A stretch of DNA of 64,000 nt from Streptomyces katrae. Its GTDB lineage: Bacteria > Actinomycetota > Actinomycetes > Streptomycetales > Streptomycetaceae. The translations under genes were made by a program, and so were the position numbers. Under the pieces are notes generated by a model, which was not told the DNA's origin, did not search any database, and saw nothing but the letters and a program-made list of their open reading frames with translations. The DNA lies in assembly GCF_000717655.1 (NCBI RefSeq), contig NZ_JNZY01000018.1:66218-130217 (forward strand), read 5' to 3'. Shown here in pieces: positions 18,381-28,063 of this stretch; the stretch's first letter is position 1, and every line of letters starts with the position of its first letter.

Positions 18381-18581
18381 TGGAGTGGTGTCTCCTGAAC
18401 TTGACGTGGTTGGGCACATGAGATGCCACGTGGGGTTGCGGTACTCGGGTGCCCGATGGACGCGTCAGCCGGAGGAGAGAGGGGTCCTATGCGACTGTCG
18501 AGTACAGCTAGCCATTGTGCCACATGCCTGCGGCGCTTCTCGCGGGGAGCTGCGATCAGAGGCACGCGGCCGCCCACCAGC

Positions 18582-19181
18582 TCAGGAGGCGGCGGCCGAG
18601 ACGGCGACCTCGGGGATGCGGAACGGCTTCATGCAGCCGCCGCACACGATCGGCGCCTGCGCCAGCACGGAGGGGACCACCCGCACGTTGCGCCCGCAGT
18701 CGCAGACCGCCTTGACGCGGACACCGCCACCGGAGGAGCCGTGCCGGGCGGCCGGCCCGCGGAAGCTGCGCTTGGTGTCGGCGGCCGTCGCGGCCGTGTG
18801 CGCCTTCAGTGCGCGCTGCAGCCGCTCCATGGTGGGCCGGTAGCGCTTCTTCGCCTCGGGATTGAGCGAGACCAGCGAGAAGCCGCTGCTGGCATGCGGC
18901 TCGTCGGAGTGGTCCAGCCCCATCTCCTCGGCGATCGCGAGGAATCTGCGGTTGTGGTAGCGGCCCGCCCGCGAGGTGTCGCGCACTCCGCGGGCGGCGG
19001 CGATGCCGTGGACTGCCTCGTGCAGCAGTCGCTCGAAGGAGAGCTCGGCGCCGCAGGCGGACGAGGACTCTCCGATCAGGGACTCGGGCGCGGCAAGGTC
19101 AGGCAGCTCGGGGTGGTACCGCTGAATGTCGGCCCACGCCTGCGCCAGCTCTGCGGCGAGAACAGGTGGTGTCGTGCTCAC
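18582..19181 (-). CDS. SprT-like zinc metalloprotease-fold protein
   Basis: A 199-residue protein with an HEAVH zinc motif (HExxH) in FERLLHEAVHGIAAA and a third His in GRYHNRRFLAIA, the arrangement of SprT/Spartan-type metallopeptidases. The C-terminal part has a zinc-ribbon pattern (CDCGRN then CGGC). Spartan proteins cut DNA-protein crosslinks. For bacterial SprT the function is not established. The start is a GTG at 19181 (VSTTPPVL). It lies downstream of proS, separated by a large hairpin. Confidence 0.75.
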   Translation of the reverse strand: MSTTPPVLAAELAQAWADIQRYHPELPDLAAPESLIGESSSACGAELSFERLLHEAVHGIAAARGVRDTSRAGRYHNRRFLAIAEEMGLDHSDEPHASSGFSLVSLNPEAKKRYRPTMERLQRALKAHTAATAADTKRSFRGPAARHGSSGGGVRVKAVCDCGRNVRVVPSVLAQAPIVCGGCMKPFRIPEVAVSAAAS

Positions 19182-19333
19182 GTCGTGACAACGAGCCGGG
19201 GTGCCCCGGTGTTCCGATTCCGGGCCATTCCAAATTTTTTGCACGTACCAGTCAGTTCAGTCTCATGCGTCCTGACGAGGACGGGTGCGCCGATCCCAGG
19301 AGGAGTCGGTACGTAACGACGACCAGACCGACA

Positions 19334-19381
19334 CGAACCCGCCCCGGCGCGCGGCTCGTGCCGTGCGCCGGGGCGGGTTCG
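19334..19381 (-). terminator. Terminator hairpin after proS
   Basis: A 17-bp perfect stem (arms 19334-19350 and 19365-19381) is extended by 5 more pairs, one of them G-U, with a TCGT loop. It begins 19 bases after the proS stop. No T tract is seen. It is among the strongest hairpins in the window. Confidence 0.65.
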
Positions 19382-19399
19382 AGGGTCAGACAGGGGTGG

Positions 19400-20812
19400 T
19401 CAGTACGAGCGCGCGACGATCGCGAGCGTACCGGGGGCGTCGTCCGCCTCCGGAACCGACCCGTCCTCGGCGATCAGGCAGCGGACGGACACGGCCTGCT
19501 CGCCCAGCTTGGCTTCGCCCTCGGGGCCGAGGTCGGCCCACGGGATCCGCGCCCAGCCGCCCGCGACGGCGGCCTCGGCGGCCTCCTCGATGGTGGAGAC
19601 GTCGGAGGTGCGGGCCAGGCGGCGCTCGCGCGACTCGCGCAGCAGCTGCGCCTGGTCCTCGTCGAGCACCTTGGGCAGCAGGTCGGCGAGCGCGTCGATC
19701 TGCACGGGCTCCTTGCCGCCCGGGATCCGGCGGGCCAGCATCGCGGTGCCGGCCTCCAGGTCGCGGGGGCCGATCTCGATGCGGACAGGTACGCCCTTGA
19801 GCTCCCAGTCCACCGCGCGGCGGCCGAACGGGGTGTCGACGCGGTCGTCGACCTGCACGCGCAGGCCCGCGGCCTTCAGCTGCGCACCGAGCTCGCGGAC
19901 CTTCGCGACGGCCTCGTCGCCCTTGATCGCCATGACGACGACCTGGACGTGCGCGAGGCGCGGCGGGACACGGAGGCCGTTGTCGTCACCGTGGGACATG
20001 ATCAGACCGCCGACCATGCGGGTCGAGACGCCCCACGAGGTCTGCCAGACGAGCTCCTGCTTGCCTTCCTTCGACAGGTACTGCGTGTTGAAGGCCTTGG
20101 CGAAGTTGGTGCCGAGCTCGTGGCTGGTGCCCAGCTGCAGCGCCTTGCCGTCGCCCATCATGCCCTCGAGGGTGAGGGTGTTGATGGCTCCGGCGAAGCG
20201 CTCCTTGGCGGTCTTGCGGCCGAGCACGACGTCGATGCCGAGCACGTTCGTCATGAAGTCGCCGTAGACGTCCGTGTGGATGCGGGCGGCGTAGTCGCGG
20301 GCGTCCTCGTACGTGGCGTGGGCCGTGTGGCCCTCCTGCCAGAGGAACTCACTCGTACGGAGGAACACGCGCGGGCGCATCTCCCAGCGGACGACGTTGG
20401 CCCACTGGTTGATCAGCAGGGGCAGGTCGCGGTAGCTCTGGACCCACTTGGAGAAGTAGTCGTTGATGATCGTCTCGGAGGTGGGCCGGACGACGACCGG
20501 CTCGTCCAGCTCCTTGCCGCCGCCGTGCGTGACGACGGCGAGCTCGGGGGCGAAGCCCTCGACGTGCTCGGCCTCGCGCGTCAGGTACGACTGCGGGATG
20601 AACAGCGGGAAGTACGCGTTCTGGGCGCCCGCGTCCTTGATGCGCGCGTCCATCTCCTGCTGCATCCGCTCCCACAGGCCGTAGCCGTACGGCCGGATGA
20701 CCATGGTGCCGCGTACCGGACCGTTGTCGGCCAGCTCGGCCTTGTTGATCAGATCCTGGTACCAGCGGGGGAAATCCTCCGCCTGGGGGGTGAGAACGGG
20801 TGCCTTTGCCAT
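19400..20812 (-). CDS. proS: Prolyl-tRNA synthetase (archaeal/eukaryotic-type, class II)
   Basis: Charges tRNA-Pro with proline in the cytoplasm. The 470-residue protein has the short type lacking the editing insertion found in the E. coli enzyme. The class II motifs are visible: GTMVIRPYGYGLWERMQ, the motif 2 region RWEMRPRVFLRTSEFLWQEG, and motif 3 near VPVRIEIGPRDLE. The C-terminal domain is the form ending in Tyr (AIVARSY), characteristic of this type. The ATG at 20812 is selected by similarity. The longer open frame is not conserved. Confidence 0.95.
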   Translation of the reverse strand: MAKAPVLTPQAEDFPRWYQDLINKAELADNGPVRGTMVIRPYGYGLWERMQQEMDARIKDAGAQNAYFPLFIPQSYLTREAEHVEGFAPELAVVTHGGGKELDEPVVVRPTSETIINDYFSKWVQSYRDLPLLINQWANVVRWEMRPRVFLRTSEFLWQEGHTAHATYEDARDYAARIHTDVYGDFMTNVLGIDVVLGRKTAKERFAGAINTLTLEGMMGDGKALQLGTSHELGTNFAKAFNTQYLSKEGKQELVWQTSWGVSTRMVGGLIMSHGDDNGLRVPPRLAHVQVVVMAIKGDEAVAKVRELGAQLKAAGLRVQVDDRVDTPFGRRAVDWELKGVPVRIEIGPRDLEAGTAMLARRIPGGKEPVQIDALADLLPKVLDEDQAQLLRESRERRLARTSDVSTIEEAAEAAVAGGWARIPWADLGPEGEAKLGEQAVSVRCLIAEDGSVPEADDAPGTLAIVARSY

Positions 20813-20943
20813 GGCGCGAATGGTACGGCGCCGGGCCCGCCGAGCGTGAATCGGGTGGCGCACTCCTCTGGACGCGGGGGCGAATGGGGAGTTCTCTGGC
20901 AACGGGGGCAAGGGGGCGACAAGGAATCAGGAGCGCTCTTTCG

Positions 20944-21621
20944 ATGACACCGACGCCGACGGCGACGCTCGTCGCCCGGGACTGGGCGGAGATCCAGGAA
21001 CGGATGCTGGTACCGCTGTACGAGGCGGTCTACGACCGGCTGGAGGTCGGGCCGGGCGACCGGCTGCTCGGCCTGGACTGCGGGTCCGGGCTGGCCCTGC
21101 TGCTGGCTGCGGGGCGGGGAGCCGTCACCACGGGGGTGGAGGCCGATCCGGCGCGCCGTGCCCTGGCGCGCGAGCGGCTGCTGGAGGTGATCGCGGCCCC
21201 GCCGGGCGCCGGGCGGCCCTACGACGTGCTGCTGGCCTTCTCGCCGTCCGAGGCGGCCCTGGCCGCGGCCCTGCCGGCGGTCCGGCGGGGCGGGGCGGTG
21301 ATCCTGGCCGACTGGGGCCCGGCGGAGCGGTGCACGGTGCCCGCGGTGCTGGGCGGCGGACCCGCGCCGCAGGACCTGGACGCGGCGGTGGCGCGGGCAG
21401 GGCTCTCGCCCGACGGATCGGGCCGGGTGTTCTGCCCCTTCGGGTACGCGGACGTGGACAGCGCGGTACGGGGGCTGCTGTCGGCGGGACTGTACGAGTC
21501 CACGTCGGATCCGGCGCAGGTCGAGAAGGAGCTCACGGAGGCCCTTCACCCGTACGAGCGGCCGGACGGCACCGTCTGGCTGCCGAACATCTTCCGCTAC
21601 GTGATCGCCCGCGTGCCGTAG
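20944..21621 (+). CDS. Putative SAM-dependent methyltransferase
   Basis: A 225-residue protein with a Rossmann-like SAM-binding motif (GDRLLGLDCGSGLALLLAA, about residues 39-57) and an acidic residue at the end of strand 2 (TTGVEADPARRAL). The later methyltransferase motifs are weak (LLAFSPSEAA in place of the usual DxFxxP). Substrate unknown. The ATG at 20944 has CAGGAG about 10 bases upstream. It diverges from proS and runs convergently into the FtsH-type gene 43 bases away. Confidence 0.7.
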   Translation: MTPTPTATLVARDWAEIQERMLVPLYEAVYDRLEVGPGDRLLGLDCGSGLALLLAAGRGAVTTGVEADPARRALARERLLEVIAAPPGAGRPYDVLLAFSPSEAALAAALPAVRRGGAVILADWGPAERCTVPAVLGGGPAPQDLDAAVARAGLSPDGSGRVFCPFGYADVDSAVRGLLSAGLYESTSDPAQVEKELTEALHPYERPDGTVWLPNIFRYVIARVP

Positions 21622-21664
21622 CCGCAATCGGAGCCGCGGGCACGGCCGCGGGGGGCCTGCGCCG

Positions 21665-23593
21665 CTACTTCGCCTCCTTGGAGAGGCGGGGGATGCCCGC
21701 GGCCTCGTAGGCGGCCGGTTCGTCGAGGGTCTCGTTCGCCAGCAGTGCCTCGGTCAGGGCGTCGAGTTTCGGACGGTGTTCGCGCAGCAGCCGGCAGGCC
21801 TCCACGTAGCACTCGTCGACGATCCGCCGCATCTCGTGGTCCACCGCGTCCAGGGTGGCGGGGGCCGCCAGGAGCCCGTACGGGCTCTGCGCGTCCGCCG
21901 GGATGGCGGTGAGGCGGCCGATGCGCTCGCTCATGCCCCAGCGGCCGACCATGCCGCGGGCGAGGTTGGTGACCTGTTCCAGGTCGTTCTCCGCGCCCGT
22001 GGTGATGACGTCGAACACGACGTGCTCGGCCGCCATGCCGCCGAGCGCGCCGATGATGCGGCCGCGGAGGTAGTCCTCCGTGTAGGAGTAGCGGTCCGCG
22101 TCGGGGGTCGAGAGGGTGACGCCGAGCGCCCGGCCGCGCGGCACGATCGTGATCTTGCGGACGGGGTCGGCGCCCGGCTGGAGCATGCCCAGCAGGGCGT
22201 GGCCGCTCTCGTGGTAGGCCGTGCGGCGGCGCTCCTCCTCGGGCATGACCAGCGCACGGGCCGCGCCCAGCTGGACCTTCTCGAGGGCGTCCATGAAGTC
22301 CGCCTGGGTGACCTGGCCCTGCTTGCGCTTCACCGCGAGGAGGGCGGCTTCGTTGGCCAGGTTGGCGAGGTCCGCGCCCGTCATGCCGGGGGTGGTGCGG
22401 GCCACCTGGTCGAGGTCCACGTCGGCGGCGAGCGGGATGTCCCGGGTGTGGATCCGCAGGATGGCCTCGCGGCCGGCCCGGTCGGGCGGGGAGACCGACA
22501 CCGTGCGGTCGAAGCGGCCGGGGCGGGTGAGCGCGGGGTCCAGGACATCGGGCCGGTTGGTCGCGGCGATGACGACGACGCCCTCCGAGCCGGAGAACCC
22601 GTCCATCTCGGTCAGGATCTGGTTGAGGGTCTGTTCTCGCTCGTCGTGGCCGCCCATGGCGGCGCCGCCGCCGCGGGCCCGGCCGATGGTGTCGATCTCG
22701 TCGATGAAGACGATCGAGGGGGCCACCTTGCGCGCCTCGGAGAAGAGTTCGCGGACCCGGGAGGCGCCCACGCCGACGATCATCTCGATGAACTCGGAGG
22801 CGGAGGCGGAGAAGAACGGAACCCCCGCCTCGCCCGCCACCGCGCGCGCCAGCAGGGTCTTGCCCGTGCCGGGCGGTCCGGCCAGCAGCACCCCGCCGGG
22901 CATCCGGGCGCCCAGGGCCCGGTACTGCTGCGGGTTCTTGAGGAAGTCCACGACGTCGTGGAGCTCGCCCTTGACCTCGTCGATCCCGGCCACGTCGGCG
23001 AACGTGGTGCGCCTGCCGCCCTCCAGCTCCACGGGCTTGGGCGGCTGCTTGCGGCCCAGCCCGCCGACGCCGCCCATGGCCGAGCCCATGCGCCGGGCGA
23101 TGACCACCCACAGGAGGACCAGCAGCAGCATCGGTGCCAGCGAGATCAGCAGATTGGCCAGGAAGCTGCGCTGCACGACGACCGGGGAGGCCGTGACGAC
23201 GACGTTGTGCTTGGTGAGGTTCGTCCACAGCTGGTCGTCGGCGAAGGCCGGGCGCTGGGTGACGAACTTCTTGTAGTCGCCCTTGCCGCCGTCGGGCAGC
23301 GGCCGTTCGTTCTTCAGCTCGCCCTGGATGGCGTCGCCCTTGGAGTAGATCTTCGAGACGTTGCCGTCGGCGACCTGCTTGCTGAACTCCGTGTACGAGA
23401 CGGTCGGCTCGTCGCCCTCGTTGAAGAACGACAGGACCACGTTGGTGATCAGGAAGACGATCAGGGCGGCGAGGATCAGCCCGCGCCAGCCCCCGGGCAT
23501 CTTCCTCTTGGGCGGCGGTGCGGGCGGCGCGCCCTCGGAGCGCCAGGGCGTGTCGGCGCGCTCGCGAGGCGGTACGGGGGTGGGGCTGGGCAC
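21665..23593 (-). CDS. ftsH: FtsH-family ATP-dependent zinc metalloprotease
   Basis: Membrane-anchored AAA+ protease for quality control of membrane and regulatory proteins. The 642-residue protein has two N-terminal membrane segments ([20 protein letters not shown] and [18 protein letters not shown]). The AAA domain carries Walker [18 protein letters not shown] and Walker [14 protein letters not shown], with the second region of homology at [20 protein letters not shown]. The M41 zinc site is HESGHALL. Streptomyces usually carry more than one ftsH. This copy next to ffh is probably the secondary one. It is separated from ffh by a terminator hairpin. Confidence 0.95.
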   Translation of the reverse strand: MPSPTPVPPRERADTPWRSEGAPPAPPPKRKMPGGWRGLILAALIVFLITNVVLSFFNEGDEPTVSYTEFSKQVADGNVSKIYSKGDAIQGELKNERPLPDGGKGDYKKFVTQRPAFADDQLWTNLTKHNVVVTASPVVVQRSFLANLLISLAPMLLLVLLWVVIARRMGSAMGGVGGLGRKQPPKPVELEGGRRTTFADVAGIDEVKGELHDVVDFLKNPQQYRALGARMPGGVLLAGPPGTGKTLLARAVAGEAGVPFFSASASEFIEMIVGVGASRVRELFSEARKVAPSIVFIDEIDTIGRARGGGAAMGGHDEREQTLNQILTEMDGFSGSEGVVVIAATNRPDVLDPALTRPGRFDRTVSVSPPDRAGREAILRIHTRDIPLAADVDLDQVARTTPGMTGADLANLANEAALLAVKRKQGQVTQADFMDALEKVQLGAARALVMPEEERRRTAYHESGHALLGMLQPGADPVRKITIVPRGRALGVTLSTPDADRYSYTEDYLRGRIIGALGGMAAEHVVFDVITTGAENDLEQVTNLARGMVGRWGMSERIGRLTAIPADAQSPYGLLAAPATLDAVDHEMRRIVDECYVEACRLLREHRPKLDALTEALLANETLDEPAAYEAAGIPRLSKEAK

Positions 23594-23664
23594 GTGGCCT
23601 CCTTACTGCCGTCCTCGTGGCCGACCATAAGGGATATGACGCACCATTGCGCCCGCGGAGCGTA

Positions 23665-23709
23665 CGCGAACGGGCCCTGGCCGGAAGCTCCGGCCAGGGC
23701 CCGTTCGCG
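23665..23709 (-). terminator. Terminator hairpin after ffh
   Basis: A perfect 21-bp stem (23665-23685 with 23689-23709) closes a 3-nt AGC loop. It starts 12 bases past the ffh stop codon and 72 bases upstream of the ftsH-like gene. Very stable and without a U tract. Confidence 0.7.
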
Positions 23710-23720
23710 CACGGACGCGG

Positions 23721-25289
23721 TTACTTCATGAACTTCTTGAACTCGTCCGGGAGGTCGAAGTCCTGGCCGGACTGGCCCGCGGCGGGAAGGCCGAACGGGC
23801 TGCCGGTGGCGGGCGGGGCGGTCTGCGGGCCCTGCTCGCGGCGGGCAGCTGCCGCTGCCTCCTCTTCCTTGCGCTTCATCGGGTTGCCGCTCTTGCGCTT
23901 GCCCTTGGCCTGCTTGACCTGCTTCTTCTGCCGGCCGGGGCCGCCGCCCATGCCCGGGATGCCGGGCATGCCGGGCATCCCGCCGCCCTGGGCCATGCGG
24001 GACATCATCTTGCGGGCCTCGAAGAAGCGCTCGACGAGGTTCTTGACGGCGCTGACCTCGACGCCGGAGCCCTTGGCGATACGGGCGCGGCGCGAGCCGT
24101 TGATGATGTGCGGGTCGTGGCGCTCGGCCGGGGTCATCGACTTGATGATCGCGGCCGTGCGGTCGACGTCACGCTCGTCGATGTTGTTGATCTGGTCCTT
24201 GATCTGGCCCATGCCGGGGAGCATGCCGAGCAGCTTGGAGATGGAGCCCATCTTCCGGACCTGCTCCATCTGGGCCAGGAAGTCGTCGAGCGTGAACTCC
24301 TTCGGCCCCTTCTGGAGCTTGGCCGCCATCTTCTCGGCCTCGGCCTGGCTGAAGGTCTTCTCGGCCTGCTCGATGAGGGTGAGCATGTCACCCATGTCGA
24401 GGATCCGGCCCGCCATGCGGTCCGGGTGGAACGCGTCGAACTCGTCGAGCTTCTCGCCGTTCGAGGCGAACATGATCTGCTTGCCGGTGACGTGCGCGAT
24501 GGAGAGCGCGGCACCGCCTCGGGCGTCGCCGTCGAGCTTGGAGAGCACGACGCCGTCGAAGCCGACGCCGTCACGGAAGGCCTCGGCGGTGTTGACCGCG
24601 TCCTGGCCGATCATGGCGTCGACGACGAAGAGGATCTCGTCGGGGCTGACGGCGTCGCGGATGTCCGCGGCCTGCTGCATCAGCTCCGAGTCGATGCCCA
24701 GGCGGCCGGCGGTGTCGACGATGACGATGTCGTACTGCTTGGTGCGGGCGTACTCGATGGAGTCCTTGGCCACCTGCACCGGGTCGCCGATGCCGTTGCC
24801 GGGGGCGGGCGCGTAGACCGCGACGCCGGCGCGCTCGGCGACGACGCTGAGCTGGTTGACGGCGTTGGGGCGCTGGAGGTCGCAGGCCACGAGCAGCGGG
24901 GAGTGGCCCTGGCCCTTGAGCCAGAGGCCGAGCTTTCCGGCGAGGGTCGTCTTACCCGCACCCTGGAGACCGGCGAGCATGATCACGGTGGGCGCGGTCT
25001 TGGCGAAGCGCAGGCGCCGGGTCTCGCCGCCGAGGATCGAGACGAGCTCGTCGTTGACGATCTTGAGGACCTGCTGGCCCGGGTTCAGGGCCTTGGAGAC
25101 CTCTTCGCCGCGGGCGCGCTCCTTGACGTTCGCGATGAAGGAGCGGACGACGGGGAGGGCGACGTCGGCCTCGAGGAGGGCGATACGGATTTCCCGCGCC
25201 GCAGCGTCGATGTCCTGCTCGGAGAGGCGGCCCTTGCCCCGGAGGGACTTGAAGGTCGCGCTGAGGCGGTCGGAAAGCGTATCGAACAC
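23721..25289 (-). CDS. ffh: Signal recognition particle protein Ffh (SRP54)
   Basis: GTPase that binds signal peptides emerging from the ribosome together with 4.5S RNA and docks to FtsY. The 522-residue protein has an N domain (FDTLSDRLSATFKSLRGKGR), a G domain with GLQGAGKTTLAGKLG, DLQRPNAV and DTAGRLGID, and a Met-rich M domain (KLLGMLPGMGQIK, FFEARKMMSRMAQGGGMPG). The start is GTG at 25289. The open frame upstream of it has no similarity. FtsY is encoded about 8 kb to the right. Confidence 0.96.
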   Translation of the reverse strand: MFDTLSDRLSATFKSLRGKGRLSEQDIDAAAREIRIALLEADVALPVVRSFIANVKERARGEEVSKALNPGQQVLKIVNDELVSILGGETRRLRFAKTAPTVIMLAGLQGAGKTTLAGKLGLWLKGQGHSPLLVACDLQRPNAVNQLSVVAERAGVAVYAPAPGNGIGDPVQVAKDSIEYARTKQYDIVIVDTAGRLGIDSELMQQAADIRDAVSPDEILFVVDAMIGQDAVNTAEAFRDGVGFDGVVLSKLDGDARGGAALSIAHVTGKQIMFASNGEKLDEFDAFHPDRMAGRILDMGDMLTLIEQAEKTFSQAEAEKMAAKLQKGPKEFTLDDFLAQMEQVRKMGSISKLLGMLPGMGQIKDQINNIDERDVDRTAAIIKSMTPAERHDPHIINGSRRARIAKGSGVEVSAVKNLVERFFEARKMMSRMAQGGGMPGMPGIPGMGGGPGRQKKQVKQAKGKRKSGNPMKRKEEEAAAAARREQGPQTAPPATGSPFGLPAAGQSGQDFDLPDEFKKFMK

Positions 25290-25521
25290 GGTGGTCGCGA
25301 TTCCTCGGGTCGGGGGCGTGTGGTCGCCCCCCAGGGTATCCGCCCCTCCCCCTGTCCGGGGACCCGCCCGTTTCGGCGCCGTGCTCCGCCCAGCGCCCCG
25401 CGCTCCGTCCGGCCGCCGGCCCGCCTCCCGGCCCGGAACCGGGGCCGGGGGTCGCCGCTGCGCGCGGGGCTCTCTCCCCGCCCCGCCCTTCCTCCGTTTC
25501 CCCGGCTCCGCCCGGACCCGG

Positions 25522-25545
25522 TCCTCACACGCCGGCCGGGCTGGA
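25522..25545 (-). repeat. REP-like extragenic repeat, inverted copy
   Basis: The complement reads CCCGGCCGGCGTGTGAGGA at its core and so matches the copy at 6334-6357 in reverse orientation. It pairs with the direct copy at 25581-25604, and the 12-bp hairpin at 25560-25586 lies between them. It is in the 314-base ffh-glnD gap, in which I see no gene. Confidence 0.45.
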
Positions 25546-25559
25546 TCTGCCCTGCGCGT

Positions 25560-25586
25560 GCCGGATGGCGCGCAGCGCCATCCGGC
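25560..25586 (-). terminator. Terminator-like hairpin downstream of glnD
   Basis: A 12-bp perfect stem (GCCGGATGGCGC, loop GCA, GCGCCATCCGGC) begins 17 bases after the glnD stop. The rest of the gap to ffh (25290-25559) is very GC-rich, contains no supportable gene, and must include the ffh promoter. Confidence 0.6.
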
Positions 25587-25604
25587 CCCGCCCGGCGTGT
25601 GGGT
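25581..25604 (+). repeat. REP-like extragenic repeat, direct copy next to glnD stop
   Basis: Core CCGGCCCCGCCCGGCGTGTG differs by one added C from the copy at 6334-6357. It abuts the stop codon of glnD and overlaps the right arm of the hairpin at 25560-25586. Confidence 0.45.
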
Positions 25605-28045
25605 CACTGGAGGGCGGCCTCCAGGGTGGTGGCCAGGGACGCGGCCGCGGGCGGCGGCAGCGGTTTGCCGTCGGGGTCGACGACGTACAGGGAATCCACC
25701 GCGTTGGCGCCGAGGGTCGAGACGTGGGCGCTGCGGACCCGCACCCCGGAGGATTCCAGCGCGCGCCCGATCCGGTGCAGCAGACCCACCGCGTCCGGGG
25801 CCCGGACCTCCAGGACCGTGGCCAGGGACGAGACGTCCGGGACCACCGTCACCCGCGGGGGCGGCGGGACCACCCCGCGACGCCGCGGGTACGCCGCCTC
25901 GCGGTCCGCCAGCTTCGCCGGGACGTCCAGCGAGCCGTCCAGCGCCCGGATCAGGTCCGTGCGCAGGCGGGACACCTCCGGTAGCGAGCCGTACTCGGCG
26001 GCCACCCGCCAGCGCAGCACCAGTACCTCGCCCGCCAGATCCGGCAGCTCCAGCGAGCGCAGGTCCGCGGCGCGGACCGTGAGCCGGTGCAGGGCCAGTA
26101 CACCGGCCACCGCCGGGAGGACCCCCGGCTGGTCCGGGACCGCCACCACCAGTTCGACCCCGACCGCGTCGTCCTCCTCCTGGCGCGCGTGCAGCGCCAG
26201 CACCGGCTCCCGGGTGCGCAGCGCCTCCACCGCGAGGCGTTCCTGCTCCGTCGTCGGGATGGCCAGGTCCGCCGTGACGGGCGCAGCCCCGCCCAGCACC
26301 GAGGCGACCCGCGCCACCAGGTCCGCCACCAGCGAGCCCCGCCACGTGCTCCACGCCGCAGGCCCCGTGGCCAGGGCGTCCGCCTCGGTCAGCGCGTGCA
26401 GGACCTCCAGCGTCCCGAGCGACCCCACGGCCTCCGCGACCGACCGGACCGTCGCCGGGTCGTCCAGGTCGCGCCGCGTCGCGGTGTCGATCAGCAGCAG
26501 GTGGTGCCGTACGAGCACCCCCAGCACGGCGGCGTCGTCCGCGTCGAAGCCCACCCGGACGGCCACGTCGCGGGCGATCGTCTCGCCCGCCACCGAGTGG
26601 TCCCCCGGCCAGCCCTTGCCGATGTCGTGCAGCAGGGCGGCCATGAGCAGCAGGTCCGGACGGCTCACCCGGCGGGTCAGGGCCGAGGCGCGCACCGCCG
26701 TCTCGACCAGGTGCCGGTCCACCGTCCAGGTGTGCACGGGATTGCGCTGCGGACGGCACCGCACCCGTTCCCAGTCGGGCAGCAGCCGCGTGATCAGCCC
26801 CTCGGCCTCCAGGGCCTCCCAGACCGCCACCGTCGGCTCCCCCGCCCCCAGCAGGGTGAGCAGCTGCTCCCGTGCCTCCGCGGGCCACGGCACGGGCAGC
26901 GGCTTCGCCTGGGCCGCGAGCCGGCGTACGGCGTGCAGCGACACCGGGAGTCCCGCCTGCGCGGCCGCGGCCCCGAACCGCAGTGCCAGCACCGGGTCCC
27001 GGTCGGGCCGGGCCGCCAGGGCGAGCACGGCCTCGCCGTCGGACTCCACGACCCCCTCGGCGAGCGGCGCCCGCTCGGCTGCCGCGGCCCCCCGCGTCCC
27101 CAGCAGCCCGCGCAGCCTCGGCCGGGCCGCCCGGGCCCGCAGGACCCGCCCGACCTCGCGCCAGGTCACGTCCCCCGCGTACGCGACGACCCGAGCGGCC
27201 TCGTACACCTCGCGCAGCAGCGCGTCCGCGTCGAGCAGGCCCAGCTGGGCGGCGACCTGGTCCTGCTCCTGGAGCGCGAGCCGGTCGGTCGCCCGGCCCG
27301 TCACCAGGTGCAGCGCGTCCCGCGCGTCCAGCAGCCGCCGCCGGGCCTCGGCCAGCCCCTCGCGCGGGGCGTCGGCCAGCCAGGACGCGGCGACCGCCCG
27401 CAGTGCGGTGGCGTCGCGGAGCCCGCCGCGGGCCTCCTTGAGGTCGGGTTCCAGCAGGAAGCGGAGCTCCCCGGACCGCTCGGCCCGCTCCCGGCACAGG
27501 GAGTGCAGCTGCGGGAGCCGCTTGGCGGCCTGGTTGCGCCAGTCGGCCAGTACGGAGGTGCGCAGGCCCGCGAGCAGGCCGACGTCGCCCGCGACCGGCC
27601 GGGCGTCCAGCAGCCCCAGGTGCACCTTGAGGTCCTCGGCGGCGGTCCTGCGCGCCTCGGCCGGGGTCCGCACCGAGTGGTCGAGGGCCACGCCCAGGTC
27701 CCACACGGGGTACCAGATCCGGTCGGCCAGCGCGCCGAGCGCCCGCGGCTCGGCCTTGCCGTCGTGGAGCAGCAGCAGGTCGAGGTCGCTGCGGGGGGAG
27801 AGTTCGGCGCGGCCGTAGCCGCCGACGGCGACGAGGGTGGCGCCGCGCACTCCGGTCTCCCGCTGGGCCGTGGTGAACAGGGCGTTCAGCCAGTCGTCGG
27901 TCAGCCCGGCCAGCGCGGAACGCCGCGAAGGCCCGGACCGCGACTCCTCCTGGAGGAGTCGCAGCCGGGCCGCGGCGTACGCGCTGGGTCCCGAGCCGGA
28001 CGGATCGCCGGAATCACCCGTCGTGGTCTGCTTGACGCTCGTCAC
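25604..28045 (-). CDS. glnD: PII nucleotidylyltransferase/removing enzyme GlnD
   Basis: Bifunctional nitrogen sensor that modifies and demodifies the PII protein GlnK. In Streptomyces the modification is reported to be adenylylation. The 813-residue protein has a nucleotidyltransferase domain (GGYGRAELSPRSDLDLLLLH), an HD phosphohydrolase domain (LLMAALLHDIGKGWPGDH) and two C-terminal ACT domains (VVAVPDQPGVLPAVAGVL and LEVRAPDAVGLLHRIGRAL) that sense glutamine. The start is GTG at 28045 with GGGAG about 7 bases upstream. It follows glnK, but a 164-bp MITE-like palindrome occupies the gap between them. Confidence 0.95.
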   Translation of the reverse strand: MTSVKQTTTGDSGDPSGSGPSAYAAARLRLLQEESRSGPSRRSALAGLTDDWLNALFTTAQRETGVRGATLVAVGGYGRAELSPRSDLDLLLLHDGKAEPRALGALADRIWYPVWDLGVALDHSVRTPAEARRTAAEDLKVHLGLLDARPVAGDVGLLAGLRTSVLADWRNQAAKRLPQLHSLCRERAERSGELRFLLEPDLKEARGGLRDATALRAVAASWLADAPREGLAEARRRLLDARDALHLVTGRATDRLALQEQDQVAAQLGLLDADALLREVYEAARVVAYAGDVTWREVGRVLRARAARPRLRGLLGTRGAAAAERAPLAEGVVESDGEAVLALAARPDRDPVLALRFGAAAAQAGLPVSLHAVRRLAAQAKPLPVPWPAEAREQLLTLLGAGEPTVAVWEALEAEGLITRLLPDWERVRCRPQRNPVHTWTVDRHLVETAVRASALTRRVSRPDLLLMAALLHDIGKGWPGDHSVAGETIARDVAVRVGFDADDAAVLGVLVRHHLLLIDTATRRDLDDPATVRSVAEAVGSLGTLEVLHALTEADALATGPAAWSTWRGSLVADLVARVASVLGGAAPVTADLAIPTTEQERLAVEALRTREPVLALHARQEEDDAVGVELVVAVPDQPGVLPAVAGVLALHRLTVRAADLRSLELPDLAGEVLVLRWRVAAEYGSLPEVSRLRTDLIRALDGSLDVPAKLADREAAYPRRRGVVPPPPRVTVVPDVSSLATVLEVRAPDAVGLLHRIGRALESSGVRVRSAHVSTLGANAVDSLYVVDPDGKPLPPPAAASLATTLEAALQ

Positions 28046-28063
28046 CCAGGAGCTCCCGTCAGT

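Noticed and set aside
21776..23731. Long open frame on the plus strand opposite the FtsH-type gene, and many similar long antisense frames (for example opposite glnD, smc and recG)
   Set aside because: These are shadows caused by GC-rich third codon positions. They show Arg/Gly/Ala-rich low-complexity translations and no ribosome binding sites or domains, while the opposite strand has clear family motifs.
23721..27704. Very long open frame running through ffh and antiparallel with glnD in another phase
   Set aside because: Only the part from 25289 downwards encodes Ffh. The rest overlaps glnD on the same strand in another frame and is Gly/Ala/Arg-rich shadow sequence.
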